Translations under genes and position numbers: made by a program | Shown here: piece by piece, positions 53,732 through 64,000 of the stretch | Numbering within the stretch: position 1 is the stretch's first letter | Layout: each line of letters opens with the position of its first letter | The notes under the pieces: model-generated | What the model was told of the DNA's origin: nothing | What the model saw: the letters and a program-made list of their open reading frames with translations, nothing else | Database searches by the model: none | From: Petunia secreta | Taxonomy: Eukaryota; Streptophyta; Magnoliopsida; Solanales; Solanaceae | DNA: 64,000 nt | Assembly: GCA_029990175.1 (NCBI GenBank) | Contig: JARKIP010000017.1 | Span: 13,906,001-13,970,000, forward strand | Reading direction: 5' to 3'

Positions 53732-54392
53732 TGACACGACCCAAAATTTGGTTAGGCCGTGCGGGGACCCGACATCCTCCCCTAGACCGGTCGGGCGAAC
53801 CCTTACCAATTAAATTAGGAAAATAAATATAACAATTCATAAATAAAAAGACTTAAAAAAATACAGACATATTGATACCTCTAAGCTGTACAAAAGAAAT
53901 TACAGCTGACTACCCAATATACTAGGTTTAGGGCTATCCAGGCTAGACATCTAAGAGTACAAAAGAAGACGGATACCTCCTGAAGGGAGAAAAATGCAAC
54001 TGAAATGATAACCAATAAACCGGTGGTCATCCGGAGTAAAAGCCGGCTCACCCTGATAGCTGAAGTCGTCTTCGCTCCTTCACAACGTGGCGAACTCAAT
54101 CCTGGAGTGAACCTGCCGAAACGAAATAGATAGACAAGAAACAAACAACAAACAAGGGTAAGTCAAAAGGACTCAATATGTGGGGCAAACTAGCCACCTC
54201 AAGGAATATGATAGCTACCAGAGAGAAGAAACATATAAACCAAATTCCTCTTATTTAAATTATGAAAAGGAAAAGCCAGATAATAACTAGAAGCATTTAT
54301 GGAATCACAAACTCATTAACAACCAGTAACGTAAGATAGCCAGAACCTATAGGTATCCCGAACATCTCAACAATCAGAAATACATCCTATTA

Positions 54393-54595
54393 CGGCGTGC
54401 AACCCGATCCATATAATTATCCTGTTGCGGCTTACAGCCCGATCCATAAATTCATACCGTCGCGGCGTGCAAACCTATCTATATATTTATATCGTTGCTG
54501 CGTGCAACCCGATTCATATATTTACGCCGTTGCGGCGCGCAACCCGATCCATATATTCATCCTGTTGCGGCGTGCAACCCGATCCCCGCAACTCA
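54393..54595. repeat. 35-bp tandem repeat, six copies
   Basis: Copies start at 54393, 54428, 54463, 54498, 54533 and 54568, each about GCGGCGTGCAACCCGATCC then ATATATTCATCCTGTT. The period is exactly 35 bp at every step. Confidence 0.92.
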
Positions 54596-54756
54596 GAAAA
54601 CGAGCCAGAAATATATAGGTAAGCTGAGATATGTCCACGCCATAATGTACAAACCGCATACATAAAATACAACACAATACACACAATAGTCAGTATGCGG
54701 TGCAATGAGATGGGATGAATGCGGTACAATGCAATGCAGTCACATATGCTTGATAC

Positions 54757-55295
54757 CTATCTCCGGCTCGGGACTCTCATCGTCTACCAGGAGATATAGA
54801 AAAGATGATCCTTCACCGGCTCGGGACTCTCATCAATTACCGGGGAGTATATGCAAGGATGATCCTTCACCGGCTCGGGACTCTCATTGATTACCGGGAA
54901 GAATATGCAATGATGATCCTTCACCGGCTCGGGGACTCTCCTCCATTACCGGGAAGTATATGCAATAATGACCCTTCACTGGTGCGGGACTCTCATCGCC
55001 AATGGGGAATTATATGCAATAATGACACTTCACCGGCTCGGGACTCTCATCGATTACCAGGAAGTATATGCAATAATGACCCTTCACCGGTGCGGGACTC
55101 TCATCGCCAACCGGGAAGTATATGCAATAATGACCCTTCACTAGCTTAGTACTCTCATCGATTACCGGGAAGTATATGCAATAATGACCCTTCACCGGTG
55201 CGGGACTCTCATCGATTACTGGGAAGTATATGCAATAATGACCCTTCATCGGTGCGGGACTCTTATCGCCAACCAGGAAGTATATACAACGCTCA
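54757..55295. repeat. 54-bp tandem repeat, ten copies
   Basis: Units start at 54757, 54811, 54865, 54919, 54974, 55028, 55082, 55136, 55190 and 55244. Core: CTTCACCGGCTCGGGACTCT then CATCGATTACCGGGAAGTAT and ATGCAATAATGACC. One unit has a single-base insertion. Because 54 is a multiple of three, the array gives false open frames on both strands (54805-55149, 55010-55309). Confidence 0.95.
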
Positions 55296-56610
55296 AAACC
55301 AGAGTGCAATGCTCATATGCTCAATGCAATACCAACCACGGGGCATAACATATATTATACAATGTAAATTCAAAGCTAAGGCGTAATGAGTACGCCTATC
55401 GGCAGCTACACACGTAAGAAACACGTGGTATAATATCCACTAGGCCAAGGGCCACCCAAGAAATGGATACAAACACTTATCTCTTCCAAAAGTTGGCATT
55501 GCTAATCAACAACCGCTTTATCCTTTGGTTTCATTGCCAAACGATCCCACTCTATTCAATAAGCAGAAAAATATATCAAATTAGGCTAAAGACTTCATTC
55601 CACACATCTTAGGGAAACCCGGTTAGGAACCTGATACCCTATTGGTATACACAATATGTAGGTCAGGCCTATGTACAGGGTTCAAAGTCACATAACCAAA
55701 CCCTAACTAAATTACATTTATATATTGCCCATAACTCACTGAGTACGAATATATAATCATTTCCATTATCGGGGTCCATTTGACCCTTTAAACTATTAAT
55801 TGAACTTATTAAAACGATGTCTAATATTCCAAATTTTACCGTTAAAACATATTCAAACACACGTAATAAACTCAAATAATATATTAGGATCATTACCTGA
55901 ATATTTCAGGGTGAAAATTCTATTTTCCTTGGCCCTTTTTCTCATTTTCTGGCATTTTTCCACTGCCTGTTTTCCATTTTCTCTGTTTCGTTGGTTGTAG
56001 TGTTCTGTTCTTGTTTTGATTAAGCTAAGGGGTTATCCCTTAGCGCTGCATATATCTTCTCCTTTCTTTTGTCTTTTTTCTTTTTTTTTTCTTTTTCCCC
56101 TTTTTTTCTTATTTCTTTAAAATTCGCTGCTACGGTAAAAATTAAAACGGTACCCTACGATATTCGAAATAATTCCAACTTTTACATACCAGATATACAA
56201 AATATATGTAACATACTCGCGAAGGCGGATCTCAACTTGGACTCCCGAAACTCAAGATGCGAATTTAAATAAAAAAATCAAATTATTTAACTTTCGACAT
56301 TTTAGCGGAAACTAGCCGAACAACATCGAAATTCACTTTCAAAAGTTCACCAAAGTCATAAATAATCATACGAATCTAACGGTGCTTTCAAATTTCGAAT
56401 CGGAGCACATTCGCCAAAACCGAGCTCGAAAATCTCTTTTTAATATTTATCAGCAATAAAAACTGAAACCTTCTTCCGATGCCTACCAAACGAGGTCTGA
56501 TTTAGCTCAAAATTTACAGTTCTGTTCCAATAGATATTACGAATATTTTAAAATTATCGGCACGCTAATCAAAGTCCTAACTTCCGAAACGACTAACCGA
56601 GGTCGTTTCA

Positions 56611-57945
56611 TTCTCCTCCACTTAAACTCTCATTCGTCCTCAAACGAGCCTAAGTCTAAAGAAAAATTTGTGCGGATAATAAGAGAACTTGCACAACCTT
56701 CATGAGCTACTTCACGGGCATTATTTCCTGATTACAGGATCAAAATTATAACACGCATATCAAACTTTTGGAATAAAATATATCTTGATAATATCCTCAC
56801 ATCGTTGCCCAGCTTATTCTGACAAAGCTGATCCTTCCTCGATCACGAGAGGAGAGTTCTTATATTTTTGAAACAAACATACACGAAACTCTGGATGGAT
56901 TAACATGATTCTGCCAACAAATCACCTCGTCGATATACTTTACGATATAGAACAAGTCGATGGAACTAAGAATTAGCTTACGCTTCAGCAACGCCTTAGA
57001 GATTTATTATTATTATTCGGTATCAATTGGAGGAAGACTCCTCCACTTAGAGCATAAACTCATACAAGTAATTTGAATAGAAATAGTCATCCTCGCACAA
57101 CCTGCAAGATTAAGGAAGACTTAGCTGAGTAGAGAACGCGGCTCAGACCTGAGATACCAAATTACTCTCTCGAGTTGCCAAACAGCTGCAACTCTCGAGT
57201 TCACAACTCCATACATTTTCTATAAGCACCACCGTCTGATAGATCAAATCAAAGGTCAAATGATGCCTCTCATTACCCTTAGTAGCTTTGAAAAACAACC
57301 ATGTGCTTACCCTGCCACCTTGACACGCACTCTGGCTCAACACAGGGAACATCACGAGTGGCTACTAACCGCCCAAGATCACTAGTGTCGGATAAAGAAG
57401 AGATGGCAACAGACTGGGTATAGAAATAATTAGAGCTTCAGGAAGCTCATCTTCTTATTTTCTTAGCTACCAGAGCTAGACTACTTTCGAGTCATGCTAG
57501 CCAAAGAATCTAAATTGAATAAATAGACATTAAATGAGTTTTATGAAACAACATCCATGCCAATTTAACCTCCCAACAAGAAGGAAACTCCGACAATTTA
57601 CCAGAAATCCTTTTATAACCAAGACAAGCTTATATAATAACATGGCGAAATCCTTTTATAACCAAGACAAGCTTATATAATAACATGACTCTACTAGCGT
57701 TTTGAACCAAGAGGAGACACATAGATCGAATATTACTTACTAATCACTTTGCACCGGAAGAAATGATAACACTTTCTGATGGTGACGAATTAGGATCCCA
57801 TTATCCTACCAACATTGAATTTTGAGGAGAGAGATAAACTGAATTGACATAATAACAGAAGGTGGCATGACAAGATACCAAGAAGGCAATACCGACACTC
57901 ACTCACAAATCTCTCATATTTAAACCAGATAAACTAGTAGGGTCA
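56611..57945 (-). other. E7 internal 3' end, non-coding as far as seen
   Basis: Begins with the minus-strand polypurine tract and the block CATTCGTCCTCAAACGAGCC (56631-56650), the counterpart of the GAGGACGAA block upstream of PPTs in E1 and E8. No pol domain is readable in 1.3 kb; the minus frame 57143-57355 has no motif. A 43-bp perfect tandem duplication lies at 57604-57689. E8 interrupts it at 57946. Confidence 0.55.
57604..57689. repeat. 43-bp tandem duplication
   Basis: Two adjacent copies of GAAATCCTTTTATAACCAAG then ACAAGCTTATATAATAACATG, starting at 57604 and 57647; essentially identical, so recent. Confidence 0.93.
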
Positions 57946-60737
57946 TGTCACGACCCAATTTCCAAGGGCTCGTGATGGCACCTAAACAACATTTGCCTAG
58001 GCGAACCAATGAAACAAGATGCGGAAAAGAACAATAATGTGAAAAGATCATAAATGGATATATAAATATAAAAGTGTGAAGTCCAAAAGAATATATCCAC
58101 AAAAGAATTGGAGCATTCTAAGAGTGACTCAATAAAGTATGAATATACATCAAAGAAATCTGAGTCCTATCTCTAAGTGACTTCGGCGGTATGCCACCAC
58201 GGTCTGTGTGGTCGGCTCACCTCAATCAAAAGTCTCAGAAGCCTCGGGAACCGCTAACGTCCGGGCTGCTGACTGGATGAAGGACCTGCGCACGTAGCAG
58301 AGTAAGTTATGAGCCGAAGCCCAGTAAGATCACCGACAGGCCCGCTAAGGTACCCTTGCGGGACAAGTCGCTACATGCATCATAAGCAACAACATACTAT
58401 AGTAATCATACAATAAAGTAGTGAAATCACAAATAGATGTAACACATTCCATACACACAAGTAGTAACCAAAAGTCTCAAGGATTATGCCCATCCAACGT
58501 AAAGCATAGGTCAACTCAGCGGCGGTTTGGAGGTCCAATCTCTACTCCCGTGCTGACTAACCTAGACCTACGATGGACTAGCAACACCACTACTAAGTAT
58601 CAACCATATACCGTGACCCGAAGTCACTATCACAATCATGAATAAGTAGACCAACGACCCGTAGTCGTTGGCTCATCTCAAATCTGTCTACGATCGCACA
58701 ACACCCCCTGTCAAGTGCGTCGTATCTCAATAAATCAAGTGACCACACCACACCCCCTGTCAAGTGTGTCACATCTCAAAGATCAAGTGTCCACACCACA
58801 CCCCCTGTCAAGTGTGACACATCTCATAGTATAGGCGACACCACACCCCCTGTCAAGTGTCCCTCTAACAGTATTAATATCCACGACATTAATAACAATA
58901 ACAGAAATAATAACAGAAATATTAATAACGATAATATTTCACAGTCACCGTAACCCAGGTTGGTTATGCTAGCTGAACGTAAGGCGAAGGTTAACCCGAC
59001 CACAGTTTGGGGGTACAATCCCTACTCCCATGTCGTCCAACCCAAGGTTACGTATAGACAGCACTACCCAACCCAGCACGTGAACAAATCAAGTACCAAT
59101 ATCATACAAAAGCCGGCAAAATCCTCGGCAAGACATTTATCATGACATGCCGGCAACATCCTCGGCCATGTCCCAAGTTCTTGCTATCTAAGCATGGCGT
59201 AGCAAGCGTTACTACGATATAAATTTAAGCTACCTCGACGTAGCGTTTAGACCGGCACATACCTCGGTCGAGTAACAATCTCGCTATTTATAACAAACAA
59301 TGGTTAGGTATATATATGCGTACATGAAGCATACTAGCATGAAGGAAGAGTCCACAAGCACAATAGAGGTCAAGTCTCACTTACCTCGAAATTCGGGCTC
59401 AAATGCCGGGAAGAATCTCCTTTCCCGCTTGCCTTGTCCGCGAAGGACTCTCCACTAGGTCTATTAAGACAAGATATAGCACATATGAGTGCTCAATTAT
59501 AGCTATTTAAGCCTATAGGCATCCTAGGGTAAAAATTACCAAAATGCCCCCGGGTAGGGCCGAGCCCTAAATTTACAAAATGTACTTTTCCGGACTCTAC
59601 ATGCTCCCGTGAGTCCAAAAGTACACTTAGATTCCACATGCGAGCCTTGCTCGATGTCTTTCCCCAATTCTTAAGAATCTAGGGTTCTAACCCATTTCCA
59701 AGAATCAACCCTTTGATTCTTGTGTTAATCAACATAAAGATGGATTGAAAGGGCTTACCTTAAGTGTAAGTATGATTGGGTCTTCAAGAAATACCCAAAA
59801 ATCGCCTCAAGAGCTCACCAAATGATTTTTATAAGTTATGAACCGAAATGGCCCGAAATGGCCTTTTTATAGCAGTTTTTGCCTTTGTGACAGCTTCTTT
59901 TGAAAAATTCATAACTTTTGATAGGAACGTCCAAATGACCTGAAACCAGTGCCATTAGAACCACAACTCAAAGGGATACAACTTTTATGTTTTGTAGTTT
60001 TCCTAATTCCTTACGGATTGGCCGAAAAATCAGCTTTTATCCGGCTGTTTGCGCCAAAACAGAACAGAAAAGTCGCACCAGATTTTCTACTGTTTTAGGG
60101 GCAAAACGGGACCCTACAAAGCTCGGAATGATCCCAAATTTTGCACACAAGTCATAAAATACTTGGGTGACATGCTCGTCAAGACGGAACTCAATTCGGA
60201 CCTCCAGAACTCAAAAAGTGGGTCCCACAGCAAAGGTTCAATTTTCGACTTTCGTCAAAATAGCGAAATTTAACCAAACGACCTCGGAATCCAATTCCGA
60301 AAGTTGCTACAAGTCACAAATGACTATACGAACCTAACGGAACTTTCGGATCACTCATCGGAGCTCATTTGCTCAAATCGAGCTCGGAAACCTCTTTTAA
60401 CTCTTTTAAACTTCCGAAACGGGGACTTTATCAAAAGTCCTATCAAACGAGGTCCGTTTTCAATTTTGAAGGTTGCTACATATCATAAATGACGAGACGG
60501 ACCTAACGGTGCGCTCGGATTTTCCATCGGGGTTCGTTTACTCAAAACGACCTATCGAAACCCCAAATTCCTTTTCGGAATTTCATAAACGGATCCTTTT
60601 CTCGAAAACCTATCAAACGGACTCCGTTTCGACTCAGATTTCACAGACAGGTCATAAATGACCTAACGGAGCTTTGGGACTGTCGACATGCAAATCGAGG
60701 TCCCAGATCCCGTAACGACTATTTGAGGGTCGTTACA
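57946..60737 (-). repeat. E8 3' LTR, minus-strand Tekay/Del element
   Basis: About 2792 bp. On the minus strand it starts TGTAACGACC and ends GGGTCGTGACA, just after the polypurine tract. It contains four copies of CACACCCCCTGTCAAGTG spaced by about 45-50 bp (58699-58862), and CCGGCAAxATCCTCGGC words near 59110-59160. Open frames (58421-58645, 58824-59018, 60049-60661) lack motifs. The partner LTR lies outside the window. Confidence 0.85.
58699..58862. repeat. Four-copy short tandem repeat in the E8 LTR
   Basis: CACACCCCCTGTCAAGTGYG recurs near 58699, 58749, 58798 and 58843 with GTCACATCTCAAAGATCAAG-type text between copies. Confidence 0.85.
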
Positions 60738-60862
60738 TTCTCCCCCACTTAGACTCTCGGCCGTCCTCGGACGAGCCTAAGTCTAAGGTAGGATCCACAC
60801 ACTAGCCACGGAGCTGGCACGGATTTCGAGGACCCCTCGGTACCACCCGAAATCAATAAAAC
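60738..60862 (-). other. E8 3' untranslated end with polypurine tract
   Basis: TTCTCCCCCACTT at 60738-60750 is the minus-strand tract AAGTGGGGGAGAA. Next to it, CCGTCCTCGGACGAGCC (about 60761-60777) is the palindrome-containing GAGGACGG block typical of Tekay elements. It separates pol from the LTR. Confidence 0.85.
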
Positions 60863-63800
60863 TTAAAAATGCAAATTCAGGCTTAGAAAATACAAGGATT
60901 TCATACCTGAATCATCGAACAAGCGCGGATGCCTCTCACGCATCTCGGACTCAAGCTCCCAAGTGGCCTCGGCAATGGAGTGATGCCCCCACTGAACTCT
61001 CACAAGCGGGATCACCTTCGATCTCATCTTACGGACCTCTCTAGCCACAATAGCAATAGGCTCCTCCGAATAAGCTAAGTCGCCATCTACCTCCACGGAA
61101 GCCATATCGATCACATGAGACAGATCGTGAACATACTTCCGGAGCATGGACACATGGAACACCGGATGAACAGACAGAGAGGGAGGCAAAGCCAGTCTAT
61201 AAGCAACGGCGCCAACGCGCTCCAATATCTCAAAAGGCCCAATGAACCTAGGACTGAGCTTGCCTTTCTTCCCAAATCTCATAACACCCTTCATGGGCGA
61301 CACTCTGAGGAATACCCGGTCCCCAACCATGAACTCAAGATCTCTCCGCCTCCGATCTGCATACGATATCTGCCGGCTCTGAGCCGTGCGGAGTCGATCC
61401 TGAATAACCCGGACCTTATCTAAGGTCTGCTGCACCAAATCGGGCCCCAACACCTGGACCTCACCAGACTCGAACCAACCGATAGGCGAGCGACATCTCC
61501 GACCATACAATGCCTCAAACGGAGCCATCTGGATAGAAGCCTGATAGCTATTATTATACGCAAACTCTGCTAGCGGCAAATGGCTATCCCAATGGCCTCC
61601 AAAATCAATAGCACACGCCCTCAACATATCCTCGAGGATCTGAATGGTCCGCTCAGACTGGCCATCAGTCTGCGGGTGAATTACAGTGCTGAGATCGACC
61701 CGAGTACCCAGCTCTCTCTGAAAAGATCTCCAAAACTGAGCTGTGAACTGAGCACCTCGGTCAGAAATGATAGAAACAGGAGCACCATGCAATCTCACAA
61801 TCTGCTCAATGAAGATACGAGCCAGACGCTCCGAGGTATAAGTAGTCCTCACTGGAATGAAGTGAGCCGACTTCGTCAGTCAATCAACTACTACCCACAC
61901 CGAATCATGCTTACCCACGGTCAGCGGCAAACCAACTACGAAATCCATAGTGATCTGCTCCCACTTCCACTCGGGAATGGGCATAGACTGGGTCACCCCG
62001 GCTGGCCTCCGGTGCTCATACTTCACCTGCTGGCAATTCAAACACCGAGATACATAATCAGCAACATCCCTCTTCATCCCTTTCCACCAATACAGCTCTC
62101 GAAGATCATGATACATCTTCGCAGTACCCGGATGAATAGAATATCTCGAACTGTGAGCCTCTGCCAAAATCATCTGCCTCAGCTCCACAATGGCTGGAAC
62201 ACATACCCAGCCGTTAAGCCGCAAAGGACCATCATCACCAATCACGAACGAGGACACTCCCCCACTCAGGACTTTGTCCCGGAGATCTCTCAGATAAGGA
62301 TCCTCGAACTGCCTTTCCCGAATCTGGGAAGCTAAAGACGACTGAGACCCCACATATGCAAGCACCCGGCCTGGAACAGAATCAGCAAACTGAACCCCAC
62401 TAATGGACAAAGCCTGCAACTCACGGGCCAACGGCCTCATATCAGCATCAAGATAGGCGAGGCTACCCATGGACTTCCTACTCAAGGCATCGGCTACAAC
62501 ATTAGCCTTTCCGGGATGATACCGGATAGAAAGATCATAATCCTTCAGCAGCTCTAACCAGCGGCGCTGTCTCCCGTTCAAGTCCTTCTGAGTGAACAAG
62601 TACTGGAGACTCTTATGATCGGTGAATATCTCACATGGCTCGCCATAAAGATAGTGCCTCCACAACTTCAGTGCAAACACGACAGCTAACAGCTCCAAAT
62701 CATGGACAGGATAATTCTTCTCATGGACCTTCAGCTGTCTCGAGGCATAAGCTATCACCTTACCCTCCTGCATCAGAACGCTACCCAGGCCAACACCCGA
62801 AGCATCACAATATACGGTGAATCCCCCGGATCCACTAGGCAAGGCCAACACTGGCGCTGAAGTCAATAGAGTCTTAAGCTTCTGAAAGCTAGACTCACAG
62901 GCGTCGGACCACAGGAAAGGAACATTCTTCTGGGTCAACTTCGTCAGAGGTACTGAAATAGAAGAAAACCCCTCGACGAACCGCCGATAATAACCTGCCA
63001 AGCCTAAGAAACTCCGAATCTCTGTAGGAGAAGTAGGCCTAGGCCAACTCTGAACGGCCTCTATCTTCTTCGGATCAACACACACCCCATCCTTGGTCAC
63101 CACGTGACCTAGGAAAGATACAGAACTGAGCCAAAATTCACACTTGGAGAATTTGGCATACAACTGCTGATCCCTCAGAGTCCGAAGAACAACTCTCAAA
63201 TGCTGCTCATGCTCCTCCCTGCTCCTCGAATAAACCAAGATATCATCGATAAACACAATGACGAAGGAGTCAAGGTAGGCCTTGAACACTCGGTTCATCA
63301 GATCCATGAAAGCAGCTGGGGCATTCGTAAGCCCGAAAGACATCACCAGAAACTCATAGTGGCCATATCGGGTACGAAAAGCAGTCTTGGAAACGTCCTC
63401 GGACCAAATCCTCAACTGATGATACCCCGACCTCAAATCAATCTTCGAGAAGAAGGTAGCACCCTGAAGCTGATCAAACAAATCATCAATACGCGGAAAA
63501 GGATACCTATTCTTGATAGTAACCTTATTCAGCTGCCGATAATCAATACACATCCGCATAGAGCCATCTTTCTTCTTCACAAATAATATCGGGGCACCCC
63601 ATGGAGACACACTGGGCCTAATGAAGCCCTTATCGAGCAAATCCTGAATCTGCTCCTTCAGCTCCCTCAACTCAACAGGAGCCATACGATACGGGGGAAT
63701 AGATTTAGGCTGAGTGCCTGGCAATAGATCAATGCAAAACTCTATCTCCCGCATAGGCGGCAAACCCGGCAAATCATCAGGAAACACATCCGGATAATCA

Positions 63801-64000
63801 CAAACAACCGGAACTCTATCAAGGGATAACTCCTCTGCCCGGACATCCCGAACTGAAGCAATATATCCCTCGCACCCACTAGATATCATCCTCTGCACCT
63901 CCAAGAAAGAAATGATCCTACTCTTCGGAGAAGGCCTGGAACCTCTCCATACAACCCGAGACTCACCCTCTGCCCCGATCGTCACGGACTTGGCATGGCA
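60863..64000 (-). pseudogene. E8 Pol: RT, RNase H, integrase, chromodomain; one nonsense codon; open at window end
   Basis: A single minus-strand frame from beyond 64000 to the stop at 60863-60865, interrupted only by TGA at 61880-61882 in VVVVD-LTKSAHF; the family has arginine there (CGA to TGA). In order on the minus strand: the RT lead-in YPDVFPDDLPGLPPMREIEF; RT MCIDYRQLNKVTIKNRYPF and FIDDILVYS near 63250-63224; RNase H YCDASGVGLGS near 62810 and TDHKSLQYLF near 62610; integrase HPGTAKMYHDL with CLNCQQVK near 62045, core MDFVVGLP, SDRGAQFT and DGQSERT; chromodomain about 60920-61090 (VQWGHHSIAEATWELESEMR). The motifs are otherwise complete, and the gag and protease part lies off the window. 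A single C-to-T change at a CpG explains the stop. Confidence 0.92.

Larger units (their letters stand above)
53732..56610 (-). repeat. E7 3' LTR, minus-strand Gypsy element
   Basis: About 2879 bp. Read on the minus strand it starts TGAAACGACC and ends GTGTCA, and it is preceded there by AAGTGGAGGAGAA (56611-56623 reversed), a polypurine tract. The terminus and the following GTCGTTTCATTC block resemble those of E8, so the two belong to related Tekay-type families. It contains a 35-bp and a 54-bp tandem array. Confidence 0.8.

Noticed and set aside
54757..55309. CRISPR-like regular spacing
   Set aside because: The whole 54-bp unit is repeated with no unique spacers, and the DNA is plant LTR sequence; it is an ordinary minisatellite.

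Overview
This 64 kb window is plant nuclear DNA made almost entirely of LTR retrotransposons. I see no intact host gene, no rRNA or tRNA gene and no CRISPR array. The TS-type SINE tail near 35.7 kb, the Ogre, Athila and Tekay/Del-like families and the A/T-rich multi-intron gene debris point to a dicot. Solanaceae is my best guess (inference from family resemblance, not a search result).

Layout. 1-1912 is old host sequence: an AP2/ERF-domain fragment at about 526-690 and two tandem arrays built on AGATACARY-type decamers. The second array resumes at 34377 because a four-deep nest of elements splits it. E1 (Ty3/Gypsy, Tekay/Del type, 1913-34371, target duplication ATGTG) carries E2 (Galadriel-type chromovirus, 3779-26958, duplication TTAC) inside its 5' LTR. 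E2 carries E3 (CRM-type, 3841-21186, duplication CATGT) inside its own 5' LTR. E3 carries E4 (Ty1/Copia, SIRE/Maximus-like, 7770-17537, duplication CCACC) inside its gag-protease region. With the inserts removed, the four measure about 9.3, 5.8, 7.6 and 9.8 kb.

34.4-37.87 kb is degraded non-LTR sequence: an inverted-repeat pair, a SINE tail and a multi-exon fragment of a DUF1985/Ulp1-type MULE-associated gene. An Ogre/Tat 5' LTR (E5, 37873-40382) cuts that gene. The Ogre leader and degraded ORF1 follow, then about 3.5 kb I cannot assign and a 96-bp tandem repeat. E6 (Athila-like, 5' LTR 47520-48857) runs to 53731, where its integrase is cut by a minus-strand Gypsy LTR (E7, 53732-56610). E7's internal part is in turn cut by E8 (minus-strand Tekay/Del: 3' LTR 57946-60737, pol 60863 to beyond the window end).

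How it works together. Each autonomous element supplies its own Gag, protease, reverse transcriptase, RNase H and integrase. E1, E2, E3, E5 and E6 are broken by stops and frameshifts or have lost catalytic residues. E8 has one visible nonsense codon. E4 is the only structurally complete element: its LTRs are both 809 bp with about four differences, the target duplication and PBS are perfect, and it has an open gag, an open pol and a third long ORF with its own TATA-like box.

The most unusual signal is in E4. An 11-bp interrupted palindrome (GGAMCNGKTCC) occurs 20 times exactly, plus six near matches. It is spread over both LTRs, non-coding parts and all three ORFs, in every reading phase, so it looks like a constraint or activity at the DNA or RNA level rather than in the protein.
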